Part shown: positions 1 through 9,645 of the stretch, one piece after another | Position numbering within the stretch: the first letter of the stretch is position 1 | Layout of the letters: the number at the start of each line of letters is the position of its first letter | Assembly (NCBI GenBank): GCA_026315105.1 | Contig: CM048746.1 | Span: 143,450,730-143,514,729, forward strand | Length of the DNA stretch: 64,000 nt | Direction: 5' to 3' | Source: Locusta migratoria | Lineage: Eukaryota; Arthropoda; Insecta; Orthoptera; Acrididae | Notes under the pieces: generated by a model | The model's database searches: none | What the model saw: the letters and a program-made list of their open reading frames with translations, nothing else | Told to the model about the DNA's origin: nothing | Program-made: the position numbers and the translations under genes

Positions 1-940
1 CAGCACAGCCCATTTTGGGGTTACTGCATCAGGCATACCCTTTACTTATAGCACGACTTTTCGTGCAACGCCTTTCCTGGTCCCGTAACCATATGGATTG
101 AATGATACGCGAGTGGAAAATCGTCCCTTGGTCCTCATATCAATTCGTAAAAACTAGTTTTAGAGTTCTAGTATAACGCAGGTCTCACAAAGTCATAATT
201 ACAAGTCAAGAAGGAATTGTGTGAACTGATGGTGTTGGATTGGTTTTGGACGGAATGCAGTAGTTTGGTGAACCTACCACTGACTAAATGGTTTTGATGG
301 GCAAATTGGAGAACATTTGCTGCCATTTATATCCTTAATGATCCCAAAGAACGATTGCATTTGTATGGTTGAGAATGTACTATGACGCAGAGTCTTAATA
401 TTCGTGATTAATTTGAAGAACACTGTAGACAATGGCAGAGAATAGTTTGACCTCTCAGGCCTTTCCAGCGAGGCCTACACAATCGTGGTGGTTCGGGTTT
501 TATTTATATTAGAACGAAATGAATCTTTTGCCTAACTTCCAACCGACCTGCAACCATAGTGCAGGTTGTGCGCTACGCTTTTCTCATGTTTATGCTGCCA
601 CTCGGCGCCAATAGATTGCCGCAAATTTTGTTTAAGTTGATCGAGAAGTGAGCATTATGCCGGCACAAGGTCAGTAGCTGCTAATAACGTTAAATTAAAT
701 TGTTTCAGCGGTTGCTGTATCTGGTTATTTGTAATAGTGTGTACAACGTTGTGATATTGATAATTATTAATAAATTCATACCTTTGCACTGTAATTGTGC
801 GTTAAATTTGTAGTAGCACGATTGTGCGGGTTAGGTTTCGACTGTGTAATTCTTCCTCGGCTATTTGTTGTTGATTATATCTCTGGCCTCCCTATATAAC
901 TGCTTTCCATAAAGTTTTGAATGGGAAAGTTTTAATGCAT
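1..940. other. No gene recognised
   Basis: Moderately AT-rich sequence with no long reading frame and no terminal repeat that I could recognise. It may hold the 5' end of the piggyBac relic that follows, but no piggyBac-like terminus was found. Confidence 0.5.
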
Positions 941-950
941 ATTCCCGTTA

Positions 951-1420
951 TTGTATGCAGGTTTGTCAGACAATCAAATTCGTTCTCTATTAGAGGATTC
1001 GGATTTTAGTGGCATTTCGTCAGATGAAGACGACGAGTTTGTTCCTTCTCCTTCAAATAGTCAGCATGCAGACAACTCGTCTGATGTTGATCTGAGTGCC
1101 GAAGAAGTTCCTCAAGAGCACAGAAGTTCACACAGTGTCATTTCGAGACAAAAAGAGGAGATCTGAAGAGTTTGAAGCACCATTAAATGATACGTTAAGC
1201 AATTGCACAAAGGCAAAGTGTACAAACCTCATCCGAAACCAGGTTTGGCAAGCGATATGATGGGTATGATCACTGGCCCACAGTAGATGATATTTTGTCA
1301 CCAAGAACATGTCAATATAAGCACTGCAGTTCCAGAACAAAGACCAAGTGCATAAAATACAGTCAGTATTTGCGTCTTGCGTCAGGAAAGCAATGTTTCA
1401 AATTCTTTCACGAAAAGTGA
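951..1420 (+). pseudogene. piggyBac-type transposase, internally deleted relic
   Basis: Two ends of a piggyBac-type transposase remain. The first 71 codons (951-1166) are acidic, with LSDNQIRSLLEDSDFSG followed by a Ser/Asp/Glu-rich stretch, as is usual for piggyBac N-termini. In another frame, 1247-1420 reads GKRYDGYDHWP, then a Cys-rich tail with CQYKHC, CIKYSQYLRLASG and KQCFKFFHEK before a TGA stop. This is the pattern of the C-terminal cysteine-rich domain that binds the element ends. The whole catalytic DDD core, about 400 residues in a normal protein, is missing, so it cannot encode an active enzyme. The frame change and about 80 bases of non-matching sequence mark the deletion. The family call rests on the combination of acidic N-terminus and Cys-rich C-terminus. 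Non-functional status is certain. Confidence 0.7.
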
Positions 1421-2088
1421 CCCAGTCCGCACCATGAATTTGTGTTACATTAGAAATAAAATTTTTGTGATTATTAAATTTTTGCCACAGAATATGACTA
1501 GCAATCTATGTAACATTTTTATAATAACTAGTAAATAAAAATGATGAAAGAAAAATATTTTATTCATAACTGTTCCTCTGGTAACTTATAATATGAAACA
1601 AATAGAGGGGAAGTCGGAAAATAGTTCTGGTGAAATAAAACCTGACCCTCACCATTGTGCTAGCTGTTTTGCCGCTACATTTTAATGAGAGAATTTTCTT
1701 ATTATTTTTCCCAGTGTCTACTTTCCCCGAGTATACTGAGATTTCAGCTATATTCACCATTAAAAAACTGTGTTCTGCGTGGAAAGGACGTGAGACATAA
1801 ATTCCATGTATCATTTATGCGACATAATCGAGCTCCAGCGTGTTCGTAAAGTAAAGGTGTAGAATTAACCGCTAAAAGAAAGGTAATCAGAGAACTTAGA
1901 AGTGTTAAACCATTGCCAGCATAAGATAAACTTAAGAGCACATCTTTTTACGTTACGATGATAACAAATATGTTACATTTCTGAAGCTAGTTAATGGGTA
2001 GATTGTGTGCACTGAGGAAAGAATGAAGTACACTCAGCGAGTAGTTCTCACATAACTACTCTGACTTCCCGAATTTTTTGATTTTTTT
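1421..2088. other. No gene recognised
   Basis: AT-rich spacer with only short chance frames. A T-run near 2080 precedes the 3' end of the LINE-B copy on the other strand and may be part of its tail. Confidence 0.5.
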
Positions 2089-2091
2089 TTT

Positions 2092-2945
2092 TTAAGTTTT
2101 ATCTAAAAGTTCATCTGAATTGTAGAAGGAGTTGCCATTCCGAAATTCCTTTAATTCCTTTTCATATACTAGTTGGCTATCTTTCAGACTTTTGATGCTA
2201 CTTGGTAAGTGACCAAAGACTTTTGTGGCAGCATAAATCACCCCTTTCTGAGCCAAAGTTAAATTTAACCTTGAATAGTGAATATCATCCTTTCTCTTAG
2301 TGTTGTAGCTATGCACGCTGCTATTACTTTTGAAATGGGTCGGATTGTTAATAACAAATTTCATGAGTTAATACATATACAGTGAAGATCCCTAGATCCC
2401 TAAATAAATGTCTGCTGGATACTCGTGGGTGGGCTCCAGCAATTATTCTGATTACACGCTTTTGTGCAATGAATAGTTTTTTACTCAATGTTGAATTGCC
2501 CCAGAATATGATCCCATATGAAAGTAATGAATGAAAATAGGCGTAGTAAGCTAATTTACTGAGATGTGTATCACCAAATTTTGCAATGACTCTGAGAGCA
2601 TAAGTAGCTGAACCCAAACGTTTCAGGAGATCTTCAATATGTTTCTTCCAATTCAGTCTCTCGTCAATGCAAACACCTAAAATATTTGTATATTCTACCT
2701 TAGCTACAGATTTATGTTCAAAGTCTAAATTTATTAATGGTGTCATGCCATTTACTGTATGAGACTGTATATACTGGGTTTTATCAAAGTTTATTGAGTG
2801 TCCATTTGTAGCGAAACACTTAATAAATTTCTGAATGATATCATTTACAATTTCATCAGTTAATTCCTGTTTGTCAGGTGTGATAGCTATACTTGTATCA
2901 TCAGCAAAAAGTACTACCTTAGGATCTTCGTGAATGTTTTGCAGT
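2092..2945 (-). pseudogene. LINE-B (Jockey/CR1-type) reverse transcriptase C-terminal part
   Basis: Minus-strand 3' part of a non-LTR retrotransposon. The frame 2956-2348 opens just upstream of the catalytic FADD box (KVVLFADDTSIAI) and continues through the thumb motif TNILGVCIDERLNWKKHI and the typical YYAYFHSLLSYGIIFWGNS block. One frameshift near 2360 moves the reading into 2364-2092, which carries the C-terminal VINNPTHF and LAQKGVIYAA segments and ends at DELLDKT. The endonuclease and the fingers/palm upstream of the FADD box are absent, so the copy is strongly 5' truncated. A second copy of the same family lies at 45605-46916. The exact clade is uncertain: motifs fit Jockey or CR1-like elements. 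It abuts a LINE-A fragment at about 2945-2957. Confidence 0.85.
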
Positions 2946-2956
2946 GTCATAGACAT

Positions 2957-3150
2957 ACTGCAATGATTTTATTTCTTCATCCTGAACTTTAAATCCGTCT
3001 GCAAATTTCTTCTTGCTTTCCTTCACACCTTGTTCAGTGCACAAATTGAATAATACTGGGGAAAGGCCACAAGTCTTATTCCCTTGCAAACTACTGCGTC
3101 TTTTTCATGCCCTTTTACTCTAATAACTCCAATCTGGTTATGAACAAGTC
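2957..3150 (-). mobile_element. LINE-A reverse transcriptase fragment, inverted
   Basis: Read on the minus strand this matches the LINE-A copy at 12140-12360: LVHNQIGVIRVKGHEKDA, then a frameshifted SPVLFNL-type box and KVQDEEIKSLQ just before the catalytic site. It is only about 190 bases and is shifted and stopped. The 3' end of the same family follows immediately in the opposite orientation (3205-3545). Confidence 0.7.
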
Positions 3151-3204
3151 TGAGTAAGCTATATTCGATGACAACCAAGATTAATTTAAATGTTATACAT
3201 TTAT

Positions 3205-3545
3205 TTCTGAAGGCAAATTTCTAGAATGTAGCATTGTACGGCAGTGAATCGGGGCCGATGAGGAATATAGACAGAAATATGATAGAAGCACTTGACATAT
3301 AGTGATACAGCCAAATGCTGAAGATTGGCTGACTAGATTGTGTTACTATTGATGAGGTGCTGAACACAGTTAGAGAGAGAAAAAACTGATGGCATCTCTT
3401 GACTAAGAAAAGGGACAGATCGTTGGGACACATTCAATAAGATTTAGGTTGTTGTTCTTATTTAGAGATGAAGAAGCTTGCACAGCAGTGGGTAGCATGG
3501 TGATCTGCTATAAACCAGTCTTTAAACTGAAGAACACAACAGCAA
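3205..3545 (+). mobile_element. LINE-A 3' end fragment with CAA-type tail
   Basis: Plus-strand C-terminal part of the LINE-A protein, degenerate but readable: an IDEVLN..RE block (compare VTNEEVLNRIGEKRNFWHI in the copy at 9646-11040), then EMKKLAQQWVAW and INQSLN, and a short CAACAG tail. Together with the inverted upstream fragment at 2957-3150 it looks like one 5'-inverted LINE insertion. Confidence 0.7.
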
Positions 3546-4029
3546 CTGAGTCATATGTTTATAAATTTCGAAATTATTTAAAATTTTATACTTACTTTAA
3601 ATGGGAAACCAATTACTTTTACTAGGGATCTATTATGTCGTATATATTTATTTATTTTCAGCATAAGATTTTACAAAACAACTAACTATGCAGTAGGATT
3701 TTGCACTTCTTACCTATGAATTTGATTCTCATCTCTTGCTTCTACGTGCTGCATTGTCTGCTTCGTCTCCTAATGCTCCTTTGCCGAAAAGCGTTCCCCA
3801 ACTGCATAGAACTTTACCTTATCATTAACTAAACAAACTCCTAGTTTGCTTCTTGTGTTGATTACATGCACTTTCCTTCTAATTATGTTTTTTTTCTCAA
3901 ATTGATAGCAGCCTTGCCAAAGTCCACGCCATCGTGGATGCACTGATTATTGCCAGAACATCAAACTTCATACTTGTCTAGCACATGTATGTGACACTGT
4001 ATGGGTCTGCAGCGAGCTGTAGGAATGCG
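3546..4029. other. No gene recognised
   Basis: AT-rich sequence without recognisable coding capacity or repeats. Confidence 0.5.
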
Positions 4030-4135
4030 GGGTACGCCACTTTCTTGAGAAGTAGCGGCTCCGGTCACGAAAACCGACAAAATGACCATGCTCTTCCCCC
4101 CTCCCCTATCCAGCATACCGCCATCGGTTAGACAA
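4030..4135 (+). mobile_element. SINE-4 fragment (3' body)
   Basis: Contains the body motifs TTGAGAAGTAGCGGCTCCGG, ATGACCATGCTC and CATACCGCCATCGG. These match the middle of the tRNA-related repeat at 23370-23690. The tRNA-like head is missing. Confidence 0.5.
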
Positions 4136-4334
4136 AGTTCAATACTACATCGGAATATCTCACAGACGTGTGACTACTGCAATTTATTAATTAAGGAGGT
4201 GAAGATGGAAAAAGGGCCAGGAAGTTAAAGATTGACATTAACTACATTGGGGTATTGAAATTACACATTGGCGAGCCGGGCTGGGAACCGAATTCGACTT
4301 TCCTGCTTGTGGCGCATTAACGACTTTTTTCCGT

Positions 4335-4445
4335 ATTGAGCGGTCCTGTGCGAACATTGGCTCGTTTTGTTCACTGTTGATCGTTGCCACTTTGACTCAG
4401 AGTTCTTGTTACAAAAGGCGTGCAGCCCTCTGTCAGAACGCTCTC
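4335..4445 (-). mobile_element. SINE-2 fragment
   Basis: Minus-strand match to the repeat at 16325-16445: TCAGAGGG-type motif, a TTTTGTAACAAG block and AACGATCAACAGTGAAC. The remainder is too diverged to delimit. Confidence 0.45.
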
Positions 4446-4559
4446 GGATACCACGCCGGCGTATTGTAGAACTAATTGGCTACCCGTGCTCGTCTCCCCT
4501 GTCGTAAACTTCCACAAGACGGACGCCACAGGTTAGTGCCCTCATCATCCATGCCCTCT

Positions 4560-4965
4560 TAAGCTCCGTTTACAGCGAAAGAACACTAGCGAACGAACAG
4601 CAGCGAACGATAATTCGCTCTGTTGTAAACGCTACGATCGCGGTGTTCGGTCACCCTCGGCTAGCATTCGCAAATGCTCGCTTGATATCCTCTGGGTGTC
4701 GGTTTCAGGGCGAACCATGAAAGGAAGTTCGCGTCGTCTCCAGCGCCAGCGTATGCGACAAACGGCGTATGCTTGCCTTGCGGCAGTCTGCTGTCTTCTC
4801 TGACGTTCGCTCCGGTGGAAATGCTTATTCGCAAGTACAATCAAATGCACGCCGCGCAGGCGATCCTGGCGAATGCGCATTCTCCTGTGTTCGCTTCGGT
4901 GGAAACGGGCATTTACACTCGCAGTTATGGATTTCCGTGAAAGGTCAAACGTATGACTGCATCTA
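4560..4965. other. GC-rich unassigned stretch with repeated GTTCGC/GCGAAC motif
   Basis: This stretch is more GC-rich than its surroundings and contains many copies of GCGAAC or its complement: AGCGAACGAACAGCAGCGAA near 4590-4610, and GTTCGCTCCGGTGGAAA and GTTCGCTTCGGTGGAAA near 4805 and 4890. It has open frames on both strands but no protein signature. It may be the end of a DNA transposon or a short tandem structure. Confidence 0.35.
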
Positions 4966-4971
4966 CGGTGA

Positions 4972-5494
4972 AGTTTTATTGGCAGAACCCTTAAAAGATG
5001 CAACAGAACTATTAAAGAAACTGCATACACTACGCTTGTCCGTCCTTTTATGGAGTATTGCTGCCCAGTGTGGGATCCTTATCAGGCGGGTTTGACGGAG
5101 GACATCGAAAGAGTCAAAAGAAGGGCAGCTCGTTTCGTATTGTCACGATACAGGGGACACAGCGTTACGGAAATGATACAGGATCTGGGATGGGAATCAT
5201 TACAACAACGGCGCTTATCGCTGCGGCGTGGGCTACTTACGAAACTCCAATCGCTAACATTCTCCTCCGAATGCGAAAATATATTGTTGACTCCCACTTA
5301 CATAGGTAGAAATGATCAACAGAATACAATGCGAGAAATCAGAGCCCGAACGCAGAGATTCAGGTGTTCATTCTACCCGCTAGCTATTCGAGAATGTAAA
5401 GGGAAATAAAATAGTATAACGGTGGTTCGATGAACCCTCTGACAGGCACTTAAATGTGATTTGCAGAGTACCTTATGTTGATGTAGATGTAAAT
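4972..5494 (+). mobile_element. LINE-C (CR1-like) 3' fragment
   Basis: 5'-truncated copy of the LINE-C family. An open frame from 4975 to the stop at 5409 reads FIGRTLKRC, VRPFMEYCCPVWDPYQAGL, RRAARFVLSRYRG and SLTFSSECENILL, and ends at the family C-terminal block (AIRECKGK, where other copies have AIREWN). It is followed by the short family 3' UTR with CTCTGACAGGCACTTAAATG and a GATGTA-type tail ending at about 5494. It lacks the endonuclease and the catalytic FADD box. The frame is uninterrupted over 145 codons, suggesting a fairly young truncated insertion. Confidence 0.88.
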
Positions 5495-5567
5495 GGATCA
5501 ATACGCCGTCTTCGCGTATAAATACTTATTACCTATCATAACATATATGACTACCATATCCCTGTGA

Positions 5568-5771
5568 GCCGGCCGCAGTGGGCGAGGTGACTGAGGCGAT
5601 TCAGTCACGGTCAGCACGGCCACTACGGTCGGGGGCTCGAATGCCCCCTCGGGCATGGATATTTGTGCTGTCTTTAATCTTAGCTAGTTCATAAGTAGTT
5701 TGTAAGCTTAGGGACTGATGACCCCGTAGTTCAGTCCCATAAGTTGTACAAACATTTGAACTTTTTTTTTT
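5568..5771 (+). mobile_element. SINE-1, tRNA-derived, with target-site duplication
   Basis: Head contains the RNA polymerase III A-box region (GGCCGCAGTGGGCGAGG, slightly mutated) and B box GGGGCTCGAATGCC. The body has CTCGGGCATGGATATTTGTG, AGTAGTTTGTAAGCTTAGGG and ACTGATGACCCCGTAG, and it ends ACAAACATTTGAAC plus T-run. Flanked by TATCCCTGTGA (5557-5567) and TATTCCTGTGA (5772-5782), an 11-bp duplication with one mismatch. Confidence 0.9.
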
Positions 5772-5848
5772 TATTCCTGTGATCTCCGGGAAATAATGTT
5801 AAAAGATACCGAACGGGGATGAAAATATGTACTTCTTATGTGAGTGGT

Positions 5849-5985
5849 TAAATGGCCGCTTGGTCTAAGGCGCCTCGCTGCGGCCGCTCCCCGTCACGGG
5901 TACGACCTTTTATTAGCACGCTCGCATGCGATTCTGTGTGAGTGTATGTGTGTATTGTCTTTAGGATAAGTTAGTTCAAAATTGT
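5849..5985 (+). mobile_element. SINE-1 related partial copy
   Basis: Head-like TGGCCGCTTGGTCTAAGGCG followed by a mutated B box (GGGTACGA) and a diverged body. It ends against the Penelope-type terminal repeat fragment. Confidence 0.45.
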
Positions 5986-6067
5986 AGAATGTAGGCTTTC
6001 ACGGCCGGCGTTTTCATTAATTAAAACTTCCGTTCTAAGTTGCCGTGGTCCATCCATAAAACTTCTA

Positions 6068-6112
6068 ACTCCCGACGTTTCGTTGCCTACTGCGGGCAAC
6101 ATCTTCAAGGGT
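6068..6112 (-). ncRNA. Degenerate hammerhead-like motif in a Penelope-type terminal repeat fragment
   Basis: On the minus strand: TTGAAGA, one extra T, stem GTTGCC/GGCAAC with an 8-base loop, then GAAACGTC. The layout equals the motifs at 20923, 55173 and 59465, but the first core base is T instead of C, so cleavage is unlikely. The sequence around it (about 5987-6190) resembles a Penelope-like terminal repeat in showing GAGTCGG and GCGCTGGAG blocks downstream of the motif. No coding part remains. Confidence 0.5.
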
Positions 6113-6635
6113 GAGTCGGCGACTGCTTACTAGGCGCTGGAGGTCCTGCTTATATAGATGGCATAGATGGCGCGACCACTTGTCACTTGCTGCCGACGCC
6201 ATGTCTCTCAATTATAGGTAATCGATTGTCATATCTTTGGTTCAAAGTTGACCGCCAAATCTTATCTAATTTCAAACCTTGTTCTTTCCTGTTAAAATTA
6301 TTGTGGTGTTTTTTGTATTTCTATGCCTTCTCTATACATCCGTGTGTAATAATGGGCCGTCCTGGCTAGCACGCTCGTTTCACCAAATTTGATTTCATGG
6401 TCACCACGTGTAAAATTCTCACGTTTAAAATTCTCTGTTTCAAAATACACAATCTAACCGAGTTAATTTGGACCAAACAGGAAATAGGAGAGGAATGAAA
6501 GTTAGCTGTGATATGACCCATACGTAAAAAGAAAGACAGATTAGTGTGTGACAACTATAGGGGCGAAGCGCTACGCAACATCTAAGATTTTCTCCAACTG
6601 TCTATTAGAACGAATGAAACTCGTAGCAACAGACA

Positions 6636-6836
6636 AAATGCCCAAATGTTTGTAGAGATTAAGGGACTTAACTGCGAGGTCATCAGTCCCTAAATTTACA
6701 AACTACTTATGAACTACCTTATACTAAAGACGGCACAAACATCCATGCCCGAGGGGGGGATTCGAACCCCCGTCGGGGAACGGCCTCGTGCATCGTAGCA
6801 TAGTGCCTCAATGCGCTTGGCCTCTACGCCGCGGTG
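6636..6836 (-). mobile_element. SINE-1 in LINE-D, with target-site duplication
   Basis: Minus-strand copy with head subfamily GCGCATTGAGGCACTATGC, B box GGGTTCGAATCCC, CTCGGGCATGG and tail ending CATTTG. GCAACAGACA occurs at 6626-6635 and 6837-6846 as the target duplication. The interrupted LINE-D reading resumes after it. Confidence 0.9.
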
Positions 6837-7526
6837 GCAACAGACATAACTGAAGAATACCAAGGAGGTTATCAAACAGACGATCAATGACATACCAGAG
6901 TTTTGTCTTAAAGCAAATATGTAAAATAATGTACGAATACGACCGAGAACTACATCTCCTGTTTGTACGCTTCAAGAAGGCCTTCGACAGTATACAGAGA
7001 CCTAACCTCGTTAGAAATTTGACAGAGTTTGGTATACCAAAGAAATTGCTCGACGGGGTAGAGGTATGCGTACATGATACAAAAGTTAATGTTAAGGCTA
7101 GGCAGTCAAATGGCAGAAAGCTTTCAAGTTGCAACAGGATTACGTCAAGGAGATGGGCTATCACCTGTCCTCTTCAACCTCGAACTTGAGAAGGTAATGC
7201 GCGAATTCAACAAAGAGAACTTCCCGGGCATTAAAATTGGCAATAAAATAATTACATATCTGGCCTATGGAGATGTGACATTGCACTATTAGCATGCCCA
7301 CAGGAGGAGCTGAAAATAAATATTGAGACCCTGAAGTTACTGGCAGCAAGGAGCAGTCTACAAATCAGCTATGAAAAGAGTAAATATATGAGCATAGGAA
7401 GAAAGATCCCAAACTATCAAGATTTAATAGTAAACCACGACAGGTATAGCATGTGAAGGAGTTCAAAAATCTAGGATCAATTTTTATGGAAGTAACATCA
7501 ACTGAAGCAGTGATAAAAGCAAGATA

Positions 7527-7725
7527 GCCGGCCGCGGTGGCCGAGGTGACTGAGGCGCTCCAGTCACGGACAGCACGGCCACTACGGTCGGGGGTTCGAA
7601 TCCCCCCTCGGGCATGGATATTTGTGCCGTCCTAGTTCGTCAGTAGTTCATAAGTAGTTTGTAAGTTCAGGGACTGATGACCCCGTAGTTAAGTCCCATA
7701 AGCTTTACAAACATTTGAACATTTG
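7527..7725 (+). mobile_element. SINE-1 in LINE-D, perfect 12-bp target-site duplication
   Basis: Complete copy: GCCGGCCGCGGTGGCCGAGG head, B box GGGTTCGAATCCC, CTCGGGCATGGATATTTGTG, GGGACTGATGACCCCGTAG and ACAAACATTTGAACATTTG tail. AAAAGCAAGATA is duplicated exactly at 7515-7526 and 7726-7737. Identity of the duplication implies a recent insertion. Confidence 0.96.
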
Positions 7726-8239
7726 AAAAGCAAGATATAAAGCGGGAAGCAGATACTATCACTCACTAAATCCTATATTAAATTGTAGAGGTGTCTATCA
7801 GCAGCTAAAGCTATAATTGTATAAGGCATTAAAATGCAAGTACGAATTGATCACTGGAGCACTCAAAAACAAGGCCTTAATCGACTTCTTACATTTGCAA
7901 GGAAGGTCCTCAGTGAAGTATTTGGACCAGTTCGAGATGAGACTATTAGAGAATGAAGAACACGTCATAACATATAAGAGCTGTACAAGGCGCCTTACAT
8001 CTTGAAGTGATGAGAAGCAAAAGACTGCAATGGGTTGAGAATTTAGTTCGAATGGAGACAGCAAGGTGGCCCAAAATTGCAATGGACTGGATCCCTTGAG
8101 GCAGCAAACGAGTGGGAGGACCTAGGAAGAGGTGGATCAAGGAGTGAGAGAAGACTGTTTGCAGTTGGGGGTCACGGAAAACTGGAGGAAATAGCTGAAG
8201 ACAGAGACAGATGGAGAGCTCTAAGGGTGGTGGCGCGCG

Positions 8240-8475
8240 GTCCACTTGGCCCGATCGCACGAAGTCAAGTATGTAACTTGTTTGTAAATCTAGGAACCAA
8301 TGACCACAGCAGTTTGACCCTTAGGTTTACAAACAATGGATTTGGTTTCGATAATTTTACCCCTTGTTCCTTCTTCTTTCCACTTCATCCTCTATGGTAG
8401 CCGCGGCGGAGCGGCCGATCGCATTGAGGCGCTGTGCTACGATGCGCGAGGCTATTCCCCGTACAGGCGTCTAGG
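8240..8475 (+). mobile_element. SINE-1 fragments (tail piece then head piece)
   Basis: 8270-8335 resembles the SINE-1 tail (TTTGTAAATCTAGG, CCAATGACCACAGCAG, GGTTTACAAACA). 8397-8475 resembles the head subfamily of the copy at 6636-6836 (CCGATCGCATTGAGGCGCTG, TACGATGCGCGAGGC). Order and spacing suggest two separate damaged copies. Confidence 0.45.
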
Positions 8476-8479
8476 GACA

Positions 8480-9640
8480 GTAGTGCGTCGGACCCCAGTT
8501 ACGAACCGATAGATGTGTCTATGGTATACAAAGATGAGCTACCGTGACGCTGTGCGAGTCCAGGCCTTCTAATTCGCATTCCTGCTGTTTAAATTACGTG
8601 AATTTCTACCTTCGTATTTTGAAATTCGAAATATGAATCATTCAAAGACTTCAGCATTACTGTAATAGAAGCTTGTATGTAATATTCCATGATATTTCTG
8701 TAACACTGCGCTATTAAAATGGCAAGTAAGACTTTCTAGCAGTCTATAACTTGAAGTTCGAAACTTAAACTACAAAAAGACGCTACATAATGAAGAGGAT
8801 ACTTTCCTAATAAATAAAGAGGAAAGTAGAGCTGTTCTACATGAATTTGTATTTGGTAAATGAGAATATTCACGTGTTAGTTTTCGAGTGTCATTTACAT
8901 GAGAATGAATAACACTGGTGTATTGAATATTGTTATTACTTCACAGATGGTGAGTCTTAGAGGAAACTGAATGTATTCTTTTTTCGTTGACAATGGCGCC
9001 TGGAGAATTGGCGATATTATGTCAATGTAGCTTACGGTGAAAGTGGCGGTGGCACTACATACTGTGTTTTCTAGGCTTATTCAGTAAATTTTTGGTGGTA
9101 ATTGTTATAGTGAATGTTACAAGCGACATGCTGCTACAAATAGTTTCATACATTGACTACAAAGTACAGACGAAGCTCTTGATATCAGTTACATGACTAC
9201 AGTATTAGCACAATTGTCTCATAAGAACTGATTATAGAACACAAGAACGTCTATAACAGCTGTTGCAGAAATGGAACAAGGCACTTCAGTCTCATTAAGA
9301 AACGACAGTTGCCAGGGAACTCTAGTACGTAATCTATGTATAAAATTATATGAATCAGCATGACATTTAGAACATTAATAATTACAGTGTGTCTTCATTT
9401 TTTGTGCAGGTAGTTCACGAGGCAGCGTTTACAGTTTGTTGGCCCATATTTAAGGCTATTTTCACTAAAGATAATCGCACTTTTTAGTGGCCATCCCCAT
9501 GGGAAAAGTACCGACTGTTCCTCCTGTTATCGGTACCTCCCACCAGTTCACGTCTACTGCATACTGCTCTATTCTGACTTGCTCTCAGAAAAGTGAATAT
9601 GATGGCTACAAGTCAGAAATATCGCAAGGAATATAGTGAA
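8480..9640. other. No gene recognised
   Basis: AT-rich, short chance frames only. I see no terminal repeats and no protein signature. Confidence 0.5.
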
Positions 9641-9645
9641 ATCCC

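Larger units (their letters stand above)
6490..8235 (+). pseudogene. LINE-D (RTE-like) reverse transcriptase relic
   Basis: Plus-strand relic of a LINE with the fused endonuclease-reverse transcriptase type seen in RTE-like elements. Readable blocks in order: KKKDRLVCDNYRGEAL (about 6525-6570), ATDITEEYQGGYQTDRS (from 6839), LHLLFVRFKKAFDSIQRPNL, GLRQGDGLSPVLFNLELEKV and a mutated catalytic box (YLAYGD near 7257-7274, where YADD is expected). The C-terminus has RSKRLQWVENLVRMETARW and VGGPRKRWI near 8010-8140. Several frameshifts and stops occur, and the N-terminal endonuclease is missing. Two SINE-1 copies interrupt it, at 6636-6836 and 7527-7725, both with target duplications, so the LINE is older than both. 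Confidence 0.85.

Noticed and set aside
7527..7600. tRNA gene candidate
   Set aside because: The A and B boxes belong to the SINE-1 head; the body and target duplication show a retroposon, and the same holds for the other SINE heads.
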